Assembly: GCA_003279775.1 (NCBI GenBank)
Contig: QCGW01000004.1
Location: forward strand, 31,063 to 95,062
From: Pelagibacteraceae bacterium AG-390-A23
Lineage (GTDB): Bacteria; Pseudomonadota; Alphaproteobacteria; Pelagibacterales; Pelagibacteraceae
DNA length: 64,000 nucleotides
Reading direction: 5' to 3'
The notes beneath the pieces are model-generated. The model had not been told where the DNA came from and did no database searches. It was given only the letters and a program-made list of their open reading frames with translations. Below, piece by piece: positions 16,474 through 25,126 of the stretch; within the stretch, counting starts at the first letter, position 1; every line of letters starts with the position of its first letter. The translations under genes were made by a program, and so were the position numbers.

Positions 16474-17178
16474 ATGCAACAAAATCTTCAAAATAAAAAA
16501 GGACTTGTAGAAAATGTATTTAATCAGGTCTATAACAAATATGACTTGATGAATGACTTTATGTCTATGGGTGTACATAGATATTGGAAAAAAAGTTTAA
16601 TCAATATGATGAATCCAAGAGTTAATAGAAAATTAATAGATGTTGCGTGTGGGACGGGGGATGTTGGAAAGTTATTTTTAGATGGCACAAATAAAGAGGC
16701 TGAAATTACTTGTGTAGACCCTAATAAAGGAATGGTTAGTCAAGGAAAGCAAAAATTATCTAATTACAAAAATGTAAAATGGGTTATTTCTCCAGCAGAA
16801 AAATTGCCAATAACAGACAATTCATTTGATTATTACACTATTAGCTTTGGGCTAAGAAACACAAAAAATTTGAACAAAGCACTTTCAGAAGCCTATAGGG
16901 TTTTAAAGCCTGGTGGACGCTATCTATGTCTGGAATTTTCTAAGATTCAAAATTCAAATCTCGATTTTGTATATAAAAATTATTCAAAACTCATTCCTAT
17001 TATTGGTCAGTTTGTAGTTGGAGAAAAAGAACCTTACGAATATTTAATCAAAAGTATTGAACAATTTATTAATCAAGACGAATTAATAGAGTTAATGGAA
17101 AAAAATAATTTTCATAAATGTTCTTATAGAAATCTTTCTGGTGGTATTGTTTCAATTCATAGTGGTTGGAAAATTTAA
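16474..17178 (+). CDS. ubiE: Ubiquinone biosynthesis C-methyltransferase UbiE
   Basis: SAM-dependent methylation in ubiquinone synthesis. The 234 residues contain the UbiE/COQ5 signature (YDLMNDFMSMGVHRYWK) near the start, the SAM site DVACGTGDVG near residue 57 and the second signature RVLKPGGRYLCLEFS near residue 145. The stop overlaps the ubiB start as TAATG. First gene of the run ubiE-ubiB-coaBC-dut. Confidence 0.95.
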   Translation: MQQNLQNKKGLVENVFNQVYNKYDLMNDFMSMGVHRYWKKSLINMMNPRVNRKLIDVACGTGDVGKLFLDGTNKEAEITCVDPNKGMVSQGKQKLSNYKNVKWVISPAEKLPITDNSFDYYTISFGLRNTKNLNKALSEAYRVLKPGGRYLCLEFSKIQNSNLDFVYKNYSKLIPIIGQFVVGEKEPYEYLIKSIEQFINQDELIELMEKNNFHKCSYRNLSGGIVSIHSGWKI

Positions 17179-18746
17179 TGATTAAAAAACTTATTACTTT
17201 ATTTAAATTAGGAAGAAAAATTGCAAAATCAGATATTTTAAAAATTGCATCAAAATTTAAAAAACCTCCTTTAGCTGTAACAATATTATTCCAAATTTTA
17301 TCTATTTCATTTGAAAAAAGAGAACAAAATAATTTAATTGAAGATGATGGAGAAAGACTGTCTAGGTCATTAGAATCTATGGGTACAACTTTCATCAAAC
17401 TTGGGCAATTTCTTGCTACAAGACCTGATATAATTGGAGAAGAATTATCTTTAAAGCTAGAAAAACTTCAAGATCGATTACCCCCTTTTTCAATTCATGA
17501 AGCAAAAGAAATTATTAAAGAAGATCTTGGAGTTGATGCATTTAATTCAATAATTGATTTAAGTGAACCAGTTGCTGCTGCATCAATTGCACAAGTTCAT
17601 AAAGCAAAAATAAATGATAATGGAATAATTAAAGATGTAGCAATAAAAATTTTAAGACCAAATATAAAAAAAATATTCAATGAGGAAATAGATGCGATGA
17701 TGTTATTTGCATTTATTATTGAGTCATTTGTAAAAAAAACAAAAAGATTAAAACTTGTTGAAGTTGTTTTTTTACTTAAAGAAATAACTAATCTTGAAAT
17801 GGATTTAAGATTCGAAGCTGCTGCGGCTAATGAATATGGTGAAAACACTAAAAATGATGCTGGATTTAAAGTTCCTGAAATTTATTGGAATTTTACTAGT
17901 GAAAATGTAATGACTTTGGATTGGGTAGATGGAATTTCAATAAGAGAGGCTGAGGAGCTAAAGAAAAGAAATTTAGATACTAATAAAATAGCTGAAGATA
18001 TTATTCAACACTTTTTAAGACATGCTGTTAGAGATGGTTTTTTTCATGCAGATATGCATCAAGGAAATATTTTTGTTGATAATAGTGGCCAGATTGTCCC
18101 TATAGATTTTGGGATTATGGGTAGATTAGATAAACTTAGTAAAAGGTTTTTAGCAGAAATTTTATTTGGATTTATTCAAAGAGATTATCGCAAAGTAGCT
18201 GAAGTTCACTTGGTTGCTGGATTAGTTCCTAAAGAAGTGCCAATCGATGATCTAGCTCAAGCTTTGAGATCTATTGGTGAGCCTATATTTGGTCAAGAAG
18301 TAAAAGATATTTCAGGAGGTAAATTACTCAAACAATTGTTTGATGTAACAGAAAAATTTAATATGCAAACTCAACCTCAATTATTAATGTTGCAAAAAAC
18401 TATGGTTGTTGTTGAAGGTGTGGCAAGAAAATTAAATCCAAACACAAATATTTGGACAACCTCAAAGCCTGTACTAGAAAATTGGCTTAAAGAAACCAAA
18501 GATCCAATTAATAATTTAAATGAAACTTTAAAAAATACATCTGAAGTTATTAAACGTTTACCAGAATTTCCTGAGATTATGGATAAAGCAAATCAAGCAT
18601 TAACGTTTTTAGCCAGTGGTCAAATTCCACAAAATTCAAATTCTTACACAGCACTGAATGATAAGAAATCAGAAATGATAGCATTTAGAAATCAATCTAT
18701 TATTGGTTTATTACTTCTTGTAATTTTTGGCCTTATAGTATTTTAA
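17178..18746 (+). CDS. ubiB: Ubiquinone biosynthesis kinase-like protein UbiB
   Basis: Atypical ABC1/ADCK-family kinase-like ATPase needed for ubiquinone synthesis. The KxGQ-type motif (FIKLGQFLATRPD) lies near residue 72, the catalytic-loop HADMHQGN near 290 and the DFG (VPIDFGIMGR) near 308. A hydrophobic tail at ~500-520 anchors it in the membrane. I start at the ATG 17178 (522 aa), coupled to the ubiE stop; a TTG at 17166 would add four residues. Confidence 0.94.
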   Translation: MIKKLITLFKLGRKIAKSDILKIASKFKKPPLAVTILFQILSISFEKREQNNLIEDDGERLSRSLESMGTTFIKLGQFLATRPDIIGEELSLKLEKLQDRLPPFSIHEAKEIIKEDLGVDAFNSIIDLSEPVAAASIAQVHKAKINDNGIIKDVAIKILRPNIKKIFNEEIDAMMLFAFIIESFVKKTKRLKLVEVVFLLKEITNLEMDLRFEAAAANEYGENTKNDAGFKVPEIYWNFTSENVMTLDWVDGISIREAEELKKRNLDTNKIAEDIIQHFLRHAVRDGFFHADMHQGNIFVDNSGQIVPIDFGIMGRLDKLSKRFLAEILFGFIQRDYRKVAEVHLVAGLVPKEVPIDDLAQALRSIGEPIFGQEVKDISGGKLLKQLFDVTEKFNMQTQPQLLMLQKTMVVVEGVARKLNPNTNIWTTSKPVLENWLKETKDPINNLNETLKNTSEVIKRLPEFPEIMDKANQALTFLASGQIPQNSNSYTALNDKKSEMIAFRNQSIIGLLLLVIFGLIVF

Positions 18747-18754
18747 TTCTGCAG

Positions 18755-19960
18755 ATGAAAAATTTGTTAAATAAAAAAATACTATTTATTATCTGTGGAG
18801 GAATATCTGCTTATAAAAGTCTTGAAACAATTAGGCTTTTTAAAAAGAATGGTGCAGAAATAAAGACAATTCTCACAATAAGTGCAAAAGAGTTTGTAAC
18901 TCCACTTTCAATAACATCACTTTCTCAAGGTAAAGTTTATAGTGATTTATTTAGTGTAGAAAATGAGGCTGAAATGGATCATATTTCACTTTCAAGATGG
19001 GCAGATATAATTGTAATTGCACCTGCAACGGCAAATACAATTTCGAAACTGGCTCAAGGAACAACTGATGATTTAGCATCCACTGTTGTTTTGGCATCAG
19101 ATAAAGACATTATTTTAGCACCAGCAATGAATGTAAGAATGTGGGAGCATCCAACTACTAAAACAAATATAAAAAAATTAAAAGGGTTTGGATATAAACT
19201 AATAGGTCCAGAGGTTGGTGATATGGCATGTGGTGAATATGGAGAGGGTAAAATGTCAGACCCATCAGTAATTGCTGAAGAAGTTGATAAATATTTCTTA
19301 ACTCAAAAAAATAATAAAAAATTTAAAGCATTAGTTACAGCAGGTCCAACAAATGAGTACATAGATCCAGTTCGTTTTATTACAAATAAATCAAGTGGCA
19401 AACAAGGATATGAATTAGCAAAATCATTATCCAAAAAAGGTTTTGATACAACATTAATATCAGGTCCAACTAATCTTGAAATAACTAAAGATATTAATCT
19501 TATAAAAGTTGAAACAGCAGATGAAATGTTAGTTGCTACTCAAGAAAATTTACCTGTTGATGTAGCAATTTTTTCTGCTGCGGTAGCTGATTTTAAGATT
19601 AACAAAAAGTATGAAAATAAAATTAAAAAACAAGAGAACTTAAACTTAAATTTAGAAAAGAATGTAGACATACTTCATTATGTGTCTAACCATAACTCTA
19701 TGAGACCTGAACTTGTAATAGGATTTGCAGCAGAAACTAATCAGATCGATAAAAATGCAGAGGAAAAATTAAACAAGAAAAATTGTGACTGGATAATTTC
19801 TAATGATGTATCAAATCAAGATATAGGATTTAATTCTGATTATAATGAAGTAACAATTCATTATAAAAACAAAGACGTTAAAAAAGAAAAACTTTCATAT
19901 AAAAAAAAATCTGGAATTTCTGATGAAATAGTTGATAGAATAATTGATCAATTAAATTAA
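18755..19960 (+). CDS. coaBC: Bifunctional phosphopantothenoylcysteine decarboxylase / synthetase
   Basis: Two coenzyme A steps in one protein. The N-terminal CoaC flavoprotein (~1-185) has PAMNVRMW near residue 127 and the active-site CGEYGEGKM near 167. The C-terminal CoaB ligase (~190-400) has AGPTNEYIDPVRFITN near 198 and AAVADF near 276. The length of 401 is normal. The stop overlaps dut by 1 bp. Confidence 0.95.
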   Translation: MKNLLNKKILFIICGGISAYKSLETIRLFKKNGAEIKTILTISAKEFVTPLSITSLSQGKVYSDLFSVENEAEMDHISLSRWADIIVIAPATANTISKLAQGTTDDLASTVVLASDKDIILAPAMNVRMWEHPTTKTNIKKLKGFGYKLIGPEVGDMACGEYGEGKMSDPSVIAEEVDKYFLTQKNNKKFKALVTAGPTNEYIDPVRFITNKSSGKQGYELAKSLSKKGFDTTLISGPTNLEITKDINLIKVETADEMLVATQENLPVDVAIFSAAVADFKINKKYENKIKKQENLNLNLEKNVDILHYVSNHNSMRPELVIGFAAETNQIDKNAEEKLNKKNCDWIISNDVSNQDIGFNSDYNEVTIHYKNKDVKKEKLSYKKKSGISDEIVDRIIDQLN

Positions 19961-20397
19961 TGGCAAAAGTTCTTATCAAAAAGTTAGACCCTGCGGTTGA
20001 ATTACCTGCTTACAAAACTGAAGGTGCATCTGGCATGGATTTAATGGCATTAGTAAAAGAACCCATCAATCTTAAACCAAACTCATCATGTTTAGTTCCA
20101 ACAGGGCTTGCTGTTGCATTTTCAAGTGATTTCGAAATCCAAATAAGGCCAAGATCTGGTTTAGCTGCAAAAAACAGTATAAGTGTTTTAAATACTCCTG
20201 GAACTATTGATAGTGATTACAGGGGAGAAATAAAAGTAATCCTTTTTAATCACGGTAAAAATGATTTCTTGATAAATAATAAGGATAGAATAGCACAAAT
20301 GATTTTAACTCCTGTAATTAAAATGGATCTTGAGGAAACTGATGATCTACCAGAAACAATTAGAGGAGAAGGTGGTTTTGGCTCTACTGGAAAATGA
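19960..20397 (+). CDS. dut: dUTP diphosphatase
   Basis: Hydrolyses dUTP to dUMP to keep uracil out of DNA. The 145 residues show the five trimeric dUTPase motifs, including ASGMDL, RPRSGLAAK, NTPGTIDSDYRGEI and the C-terminal GGFGSTGK arm. The start is TAATG-coupled to coaBC and the stop ATGA-coupled to the next gene. The coaBC-dut pair is widely conserved. Confidence 0.95.
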   Translation: MAKVLIKKLDPAVELPAYKTEGASGMDLMALVKEPINLKPNSSCLVPTGLAVAFSSDFEIQIRPRSGLAAKNSISVLNTPGTIDSDYRGEIKVILFNHGKNDFLINNKDRIAQMILTPVIKMDLEETDDLPETIRGEGGFGSTGK

Positions 20398-21161
20398 GCA
20401 AAAATTTAAGCAAAAAAGAAATAGATAAATTTTCTAGACAAATAATTTTAAAAAACATAGGTCCATTAGGACAAAAAAAAATCCTAGAATCAAAGGTTTT
20501 AATAATTGGGATGGGTGGTCTAGGATGTCCAGCAGCTGATTTTTTAACCCGATCTGGCATTGGGAAACTGGGAATTGTTGATCATGACACCGTTAGCTTA
20601 TCAAATATTCATAGACAAAGTTTATACGATGAAAAAGATTTAAATCACTCAAAAGTTATAATTGCCAAAAAAAAACTAAATAGAATAAACCCAAAAACAA
20701 AAATAAATCTTTATAACTTTAAAATGGATAGAGTAAAATTTGAAAAAATAATAAAAAATTATGACTTCATTATTGATGGTACTGACAATTTTGAAAGTAA
20801 ATTTTTAATAAATGATTTAAGTTTAAAATATAAAAAATTTCTTGTGACTGGAGCAATTAGTAAATTTGATGGTCATATTTTTACTTTTAATTTTGTAGAT
20901 AAAAATACTCCTTCTTTACGAGACTTCTATCAAGAGGAAGTTATTACTGATGAAATATTAAACTGTGAATATGAAGGAATATTGGGACCTGTAGCAGGAA
21001 CAATTGGAACAATGCTTGCTAATGAAGTTTTAAAAAAAATATTAAAAATTGGTCAAAATTTAAATGGATTTATTCTTATTATAGATTTATTAAATTTAAG
21101 CTTTAGAAAAGTTAAATTAAATAAAACAAAGAAAAGTGAAAATAAAAAATCTAATAAATAA
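20394..21161 (+). CDS. ThiF/MoeB/HesA-family E1-like adenylyltransferase
   Basis: The family adenylates the C-terminus of ThiS- or MoaD-like carriers. The 255 residues have the nucleotide site GMGGLGCPAADFL near residue 41, the VDHDTVSLSNIHRQ block and DGTDNFESKFL near 123. The region where MoeB/ThiF usually carry the first zinc CxxC reads TPSLRDFYQ here, so the zinc site looks lost; a Cys remains in NCEYEGILGP. Whether it serves thiazole or molybdopterin synthesis cannot be told; no carrier gene is near. It overlaps dut by 4 bp. Confidence 0.85.
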   Translation: MSKNLSKKEIDKFSRQIILKNIGPLGQKKILESKVLIIGMGGLGCPAADFLTRSGIGKLGIVDHDTVSLSNIHRQSLYDEKDLNHSKVIIAKKKLNRINPKTKINLYNFKMDRVKFEKIIKNYDFIIDGTDNFESKFLINDLSLKYKKFLVTGAISKFDGHIFTFNFVDKNTPSLRDFYQEEVITDEILNCEYEGILGPVAGTIGTMLANEVLKKILKIGQNLNGFILIIDLLNLSFRKVKLNKTKKSENKKSNK

Positions 21162-21591
21162 TATTTTTATATTCTCTCTTTTAATATTCTTTATTACCTC
21201 AAGTAATGCAGGAGAAATATTCGTTTCTCTTAAAAAAAATAAGGTGAACGTACGCTATGGACCAAGTTTTGAATCTGACATCAAGTATGTTTACAAGAAA
21301 ATAAATTTACCTTTAAAACAAATTGATAAAAAAGAAAATTTTAGACGAATTATTGATTTTAAAAATAACAGCGGATGGATTCATATTTCACAATTAAAAA
21401 AAAGTAATTCAGTAATAGCCACAAAAGATAAAGTTTTATTTAAGAAACCTACATCTTTTGCTAAACCAATTGCTCAAATAAAAGAAGGAAGATTACTAAT
21501 TATAGAAAAGTGCGAACAAAATTGGTGCAAAATTACATCAGAAGAATTTGAAGGTTGGATTAAAACAGATAATATTTGGGGACTAAATTAA
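21136..21591 (+). CDS. Exported SH3-domain (SH3b-like) protein
   Basis: The 151 residues begin with a signal peptide (hydrophobic ~9-22, cleavage near SSNAG). Two bacterial SH3 repeats follow (VNVRYGPSFESDIKYVYKK and a later KITSEEFEGWIKTDNIWG). Such proteins bind envelope polymers. I accept the GTG at 21136, 26 bp inside the previous gene, because no later start keeps the signal peptide. The stop interlocks with the DUF3501 stop (TTAA). A Cys pair near residue 130 might form a disulfide. Confidence 0.8.
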   Translation: MKIKNLINNIFIFSLLIFFITSSNAGEIFVSLKKNKVNVRYGPSFESDIKYVYKKINLPLKQIDKKENFRRIIDFKNNSGWIHISQLKKSNSVIATKDKVLFKKPTSFAKPIAQIKEGRLLIIEKCEQNWCKITSEEFEGWIKTDNIWGLN

Positions 21592-22187
21592 TTAAAATCA
21601 GCAGATAATGAGGCTATATTTTCCTTAGATAATTTTGTGCTATGAGAATATTCTTTATGATCAATACCAAGCTCAATTTCTGAACTATTAGATTGAAATT
21701 TTTCTATTTGATCATCAGTAAAATTAAAGTGAATAAACTGTACAGAAGAAGCTTTTCCCTCAGCAGAGGTTCTATCAACATCTTCTTCTGGGACTGCTTT
21801 AATTTTCTCACCATTTATTTTCATAAATACTGTTTCTTCTATTCCACCAACTTTTCCAAGAAAGGCAGCCCTTGAAATAGGATTATCTATTTCAAACATT
21901 AAAGTTGCAGTTAGTTCTTTGCCGTTAGGTATTAAAGGATTGTACGCAGATAACTCATCATGAAGTTGCTCGTCACCACCTTTTTCAATGTACAACATTT
22001 CTTGTACCTGGGCTAACATTGTTTCATAACTTTCAAAATAAAAAGTGGCATAAGGACCTAAAGCAACTCTTCTATTTTTTTTATAATCAACAATGTTTTT
22101 TCTTAATTCACGTCTCTTTTCTGTATAAACATCTAAAGGAATAATGTCTTCTTTTTGAATTTCTCTTTTTTCTCTCGGCATAATCAT
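21588..22187 (-). CDS. DUF3501 family protein
   Basis: A 199-residue acidic soluble protein beginning MIMPREKREIQKEDI, with the conserved FYFESYETMLAQVQEML and ELSAYNPLIPNGKELTATLM blocks of DUF3501. The function is unknown. It is recurrently encoded with a GlpC/HdrD-like Fe-S protein and a rubrerythrin, exactly as here, which suggests a shared redox or peroxide-related role. It overlaps the Fe-S gene by 4 bp. A second Met lies two codons in. Confidence 0.85.
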   Translation of the reverse strand: MIMPREKREIQKEDIIPLDVYTEKRRELRKNIVDYKKNRRVALGPYATFYFESYETMLAQVQEMLYIEKGGDEQLHDELSAYNPLIPNGKELTATLMFEIDNPISRAAFLGKVGGIEETVFMKINGEKIKAVPEEDVDRTSAEGKASSVQFIHFNFTDDQIEKFQSNSSEIELGIDHKEYSHSTKLSKENIASLSADFN

Positions 22188-23515
22188 AAGTTATAACTTT
22201 TTGCCATCAATTCGATAGGATGTAGTGCCTCATCATTAGATATGTTTGTATCAACTTCCAACTGTTTTAAATGTTTACCAGCTAAAGGACAATCAGAAGC
22301 CATATACTTATTATTTTTGGTTTTTATTTGTCTAGCTGTAGGTCTTCCAACTTTATTTGCTAAATCATGAGTTTCTTTCATTACTCCAAAAGTTCCACCA
22401 TGACCTGCACATCTTTCAACTACATCAATTTTAACGTTTGGTATTAGTTTTAACATATCTCTTGCTTTGATACCCATGTTCTGTGCCCTAGCATGACAAG
22501 CATGATGTACGGTTACTCCCCCGTCAATCTCATTTAATCCTTCTGCTAATCCCTCATTGTTTGCAATATCCACAACATACTCATCAATATCCATAACATT
22601 TGCAGATAATTTTTTTATTTTTTCTTCGTTTGGTAATAACAAGGGCCATTCAAATTTTAACATCAACCCACAACTAGCTGTTAAGGTTACTACTTTATAT
22701 CCTTTATCAATCCATTCGACTAAATCCTTAGAAACTTTTTTTGCTTGTTCAACAACTTTTGGCAGATCAGCTTGCTCTAGAAATGGCATCCCACAACAAC
22801 CAGGGTAAGCTTCCTGAACTTCTACGCCATTTTTTTTCAAAACTTTTAAAGCGGCAACACCTGTATTTTTTTTATTAAAATTTACAAAACAAGTTGAATA
22901 AATAACAACTTTTCTATCTTTAGAAGATATTTGATAATTTATCTTATCTCTATTTTTTTTGAAAAAATTAGAAAAAGTTTCTGAGTTATATTTTGGTAAC
23001 TGAACTCTTTTATCTATTCCAGTAATTGATTCTAAGATTTTTCTAATTAATTTATTTTTAATATTTGATGCCCAATTAACTATTTTAGAGAACATGACAC
23101 CAATTTTAGCGTTTCGGTCTATTTGGGCTAATTGTGTTGGTACGCTTGGTAATTTACCTAATTTTTTTTGAGCTGTTCTATATCGCAGCATTAAGTGTGG
23201 AAAATCAAGATCAAAATCATGGGGCGGAACATATGGGCATTTGGTCATGAAGCACATATCACACAAAGTACATGCATCGACAACAGGGGCAAATTGATCG
23301 CTAGATAAGCTTTCAACATCTTCATTTTTAGATTCATCAATCATGTCAAATAACTTTGGGAAAGAGTCGCAAAGATTAAAACATCTCCTGCATCCATGAC
23401 AAATATCAAACACTCTTCTCATTTCAGCATCTAGCTTTTCAGCATTTAAAAAATCGGGATGCTCAAAATCTATGGGGTGTCTTATAGGTGCACCTAAACT
23501 TCCTTCTTTACTCAT
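22184..23515 (-). CDS. GlpC/HdrD-like Fe-S reductase subunit
   Basis: A 443-residue protein with two [4Fe-4S] ferredoxin-like clusters near the start (CHGCRRCFNLC around 40 and CTLCDMCFMTKC around 82). Two CCG-type cysteine domains follow (PGCCGMPF around 240 and CAGHGGTFG near 367), the layout of GlpC and heterodisulfide reductase subunit D. It is probably a membrane-associated electron conduit; no flavoprotein partner is encoded nearby. The gene sits between rubrerythrin and DUF3501, so these may form one pathway from reductant to a di-iron peroxidase. The partner assignment is inference. Confidence 0.85.
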   Translation of the reverse strand: MSKEGSLGAPIRHPIDFEHPDFLNAEKLDAEMRRVFDICHGCRRCFNLCDSFPKLFDMIDESKNEDVESLSSDQFAPVVDACTLCDMCFMTKCPYVPPHDFDLDFPHLMLRYRTAQKKLGKLPSVPTQLAQIDRNAKIGVMFSKIVNWASNIKNKLIRKILESITGIDKRVQLPKYNSETFSNFFKKNRDKINYQISSKDRKVVIYSTCFVNFNKKNTGVAALKVLKKNGVEVQEAYPGCCGMPFLEQADLPKVVEQAKKVSKDLVEWIDKGYKVVTLTASCGLMLKFEWPLLLPNEEKIKKLSANVMDIDEYVVDIANNEGLAEGLNEIDGGVTVHHACHARAQNMGIKARDMLKLIPNVKIDVVERCAGHGGTFGVMKETHDLANKVGRPTARQIKTKNNKYMASDCPLAGKHLKQLEVDTNISNDEALHPIELMAKSYNL

Positions 23516-23546
23516 ATAATTTAGTTATTTGAAATACGAATTGTTT

Positions 23547-23571
23547 TTAGTGGGCGTTAGTCGCCCACTAA
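23547..23571. other. Strong RNA hairpin between rubrerythrin and the Fe-S gene
   Basis: A perfect 10-bp GC-rich stem (TTAGTGGGCG / CGCCCACTAA) with a 5-nt loop lies just after the rubrerythrin stop on its strand. On that strand it is followed by A's, not U's, so it is not a normal intrinsic terminator. An mRNA 3'-protection or processing signal that makes more rubrerythrin than downstream product is a fair guess. Confidence 0.7.
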
Positions 23572-23580
23572 GTAATTTGA

Positions 23581-23997
23581 TTAGCTAATAGACTCTAAAG
23601 TTTTTTGAAATTTACCAGCGTGTGATTTTTCAGCTTTAGCTAAAGTTTCAAACCAGTCTGCGATTTCTTCAAAACCTTCTTCTCTAGCAGTCTTGGCCAT
23701 GCCAGGGTACATATCTGTGTACTCATGAGTTTCACCTTCGATAGCTGAAGCTAAGTTAGCTTTAGTTTCACCAATTGGTTTGCCCGTTGCTGGGTCACCA
23801 ACTTGTTCTAAGTATTCTAAATGACCATGAGCGTGACCAGTTTCACCTTCTGCTGTTGATCTAAAAACTGTAGCTACATCATTATAACCTTCGATGTCTG
23901 CTTTTTGTGCAAAGTAAAGATATCTTCTATTTGCTTGACTTTCTCCAGCGAATGCTGCTTTTAAGTTTTCTTCTGTTTTACTTCCTTTTAAAGACAT
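23581..23997 (-). CDS. Rubrerythrin (di-iron domain only)
   Basis: A 138-residue four-helix di-iron protein. Iron-ligand motifs are visible: [11 protein letters not shown] in helix 1, [10 protein letters not shown] in helix 2, EGETHEY in helix 3 and EKSHAG in helix 4. The C-terminal rubredoxin domain of classical rubrerythrin is absent, so it needs an external electron donor; the adjacent Fe-S protein is a candidate. Expression looks strong: AAGGAG ribosome site, TTGACA promoter and an Irr-box-like dyad upstream. The codon choice differs from the neighbours toward GCT, GAA and GGT, as in abundant proteins. Confidence 0.92.
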   Translation of the reverse strand: MSLKGSKTEENLKAAFAGESQANRRYLYFAQKADIEGYNDVATVFRSTAEGETGHAHGHLEYLEQVGDPATGKPIGETKANLASAIEGETHEYTDMYPGMAKTAREEGFEEIADWFETLAKAEKSHAGKFQKTLESIS

Positions 23998-24026
23998 TAT
24001 TTTTTCTCCTTTTAAATGTTACTCAC

Positions 24027-24054
24027 CATATAATGGTTATACTGAATATGTCAA
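24027..24054 (-). promoter_or_regulatory. Rubrerythrin promoter
   Basis: On the minus strand there is a perfect -35 TTGACA (24049-24054), a 16-nt spacer and a -10 TATATG (24027-24032). The leader of about 25 nt contains AAAAGGAG before the ATG at 23997. Confidence 0.7.
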
Positions 24055-24057
24055 CAG

Positions 24058-24074
24058 TTTAGAATTATTATAAT
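24058..24074. promoter_or_regulatory. Irr box (ICE)-like dyad upstream of the rubrerythrin promoter
   Basis: The sequence TTTAGAA-TTA-TTATAAT has one perfect ICE half-site (TTTAGAA) and a 5/7 second half. It lies 3 bp upstream of the -35 box. The irr gene is the next gene. Irr control of rubrerythrin-type ferritins is known in rhizobia (mbfA); control here is inferred. Confidence 0.45.
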
Positions 24075-24103
24075 GTAGATTTTAAGTATTTGATTTGATA
24101 GAA

Positions 24104-24532
24104 TTATTTTTGAGTTTGATTATCACTCGCAACTCTAACCAAAACTTCAACGGAATTTATTTTTTTTCCAGTTATATTTTTTCTAATATTTATTTTGTCT
24201 ATATCGCTATCATCACAATCGATTAGCTCATGTGTATCTTCATCAAAAAAATGATAATGTGCTGATGTATTTGTGTCAAAATAACTTTTATGACTATCGA
24301 TTGAAATTTCTTTTAGGTATCCTTTTTTTTCAAGTGCATGAACTGTGTTATAAACTGTAGCTAGAGATATCTTTTGATTCATTTTTTCAGATAACAATTT
24401 AACCAAATCGTTAATTGTGAAATGAAAAGTTTTTTCTCTATTAAACAAAACTTCACACATTTTTACTCTTTGCTTAGTAGGTCTAAGCCCAACTTCTCTT
24501 AATTTCTCAATAAAATTGCAGTTTTTTGACAT
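24104..24532 (-). CDS. irr: Iron response regulator Irr (Fur family)
   Basis: The 142 residues have a winged-helix N-terminal domain (GLRPTKQRV... SLATVYNTVHALEKKGYL) and an Irr-type dimerisation domain (KSYFDTNTSAHYHFFDEDTHELID). Irr differs from Fur in the H/HFF motif and in acting when heme is short. Its location, divergent from fabA-fabB-fabI, is the same as in rhizobia and supports the call. A dyad matching the Irr box overlaps its own promoter region. A second Fur-family gene is at 40.0 kb. Confidence 0.9.
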   Translation of the reverse strand: MSKNCNFIEKLREVGLRPTKQRVKMCEVLFNREKTFHFTINDLVKLLSEKMNQKISLATVYNTVHALEKKGYLKEISIDSHKSYFDTNTSAHYHFFDEDTHELIDCDDSDIDKINIRKNITGKKINSVEVLVRVASDNQTQK

Positions 24533-24537
24533 CGTTT

Positions 24538-24554
24538 TTTATAATTATTCTAAA
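24538..24554. promoter_or_regulatory. irr: Irr box (ICE)-like dyad at the irr promoter
   Basis: TTTATAA-TTA-TTCTAAA matches the published ICE dyad TTTAGAA-N3-TTCTAAA at 13 of 14 arm positions. It lies 6 bp upstream of the irr ATG, over the probable -10/start region, which fits autorepression. It is ~70 bp from fabA, which could also respond. Confidence 0.55.
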
Positions 24555-24625
24555 GTATGAATAAAAATATAATGTTTTATTATATTATATTAGGATTAAA
24601 TCAAGTATTAAGGGATCTCAAAATT

Positions 24626-25126
24626 ATGAAAAAAAACTCATACTCCTATGATGACCTAATAACTTGTGGAAATGGTGATCTTTTTGGACCTGGGAATGCA
24701 AAATTACCTCTTCCGCCAATGCTTATGTTTGACAGAATAACTGAAATCAATGAAAATAATGGTACATTTAATAAGGGCTCTTTAAAAGCTGAATTAGATA
24801 TTAAAGATGATCTTTGGTTTTTTGATTGTCATTTTAAAAAAGATCCAGTCATGCCGGGGTGCTTAGGTTTAGATGCTATGTGGCAACTGGTAGGTTTTTT
24901 TCTAGGTTGGCTAGGAAATCCTGGAAAAGGAAGAGCTCTAGGAGTGGGTACTGTGAAATTTACAGGTGAAGTATTACAGAGTGTAAAAAATGTAAGATAT
25001 GAAATAGATATGAAAAAAATTATGTCTCCTGGAGGAACAACTGTTGGGCTTGCAAATGGAATTGTTCTTGCGGATAATAAAAAAATATATTCAGCAGAAA
25101 GTTTAAAAGTAGGGTTGTTTAAATGA
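24626..25126 (+). CDS. fabA: 3-hydroxydecanoyl-ACP dehydratase/isomerase
   Basis: Makes the cis double bond in anaerobic-type unsaturated fatty acid synthesis. From the ATG at 24626 the protein is 166 residues, with the active-site H69 ([15 protein letters not shown]) and D83 (GLDAMWQ) exactly where FabA has them. The in-frame ATG at 24557 would add 23 residues absent from the family, so I reject it. An AGGGA lies 12 nt upstream. It overlaps fabB by 4 bp. Confidence 0.94.
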   Translation: MKKNSYSYDDLITCGNGDLFGPGNAKLPLPPMLMFDRITEINENNGTFNKGSLKAELDIKDDLWFFDCHFKKDPVMPGCLGLDAMWQLVGFFLGWLGNPGKGRALGVGTVKFTGEVLQSVKNVRYEIDMKKIMSPGGTTVGLANGIVLADNKKIYSAESLKVGLFK

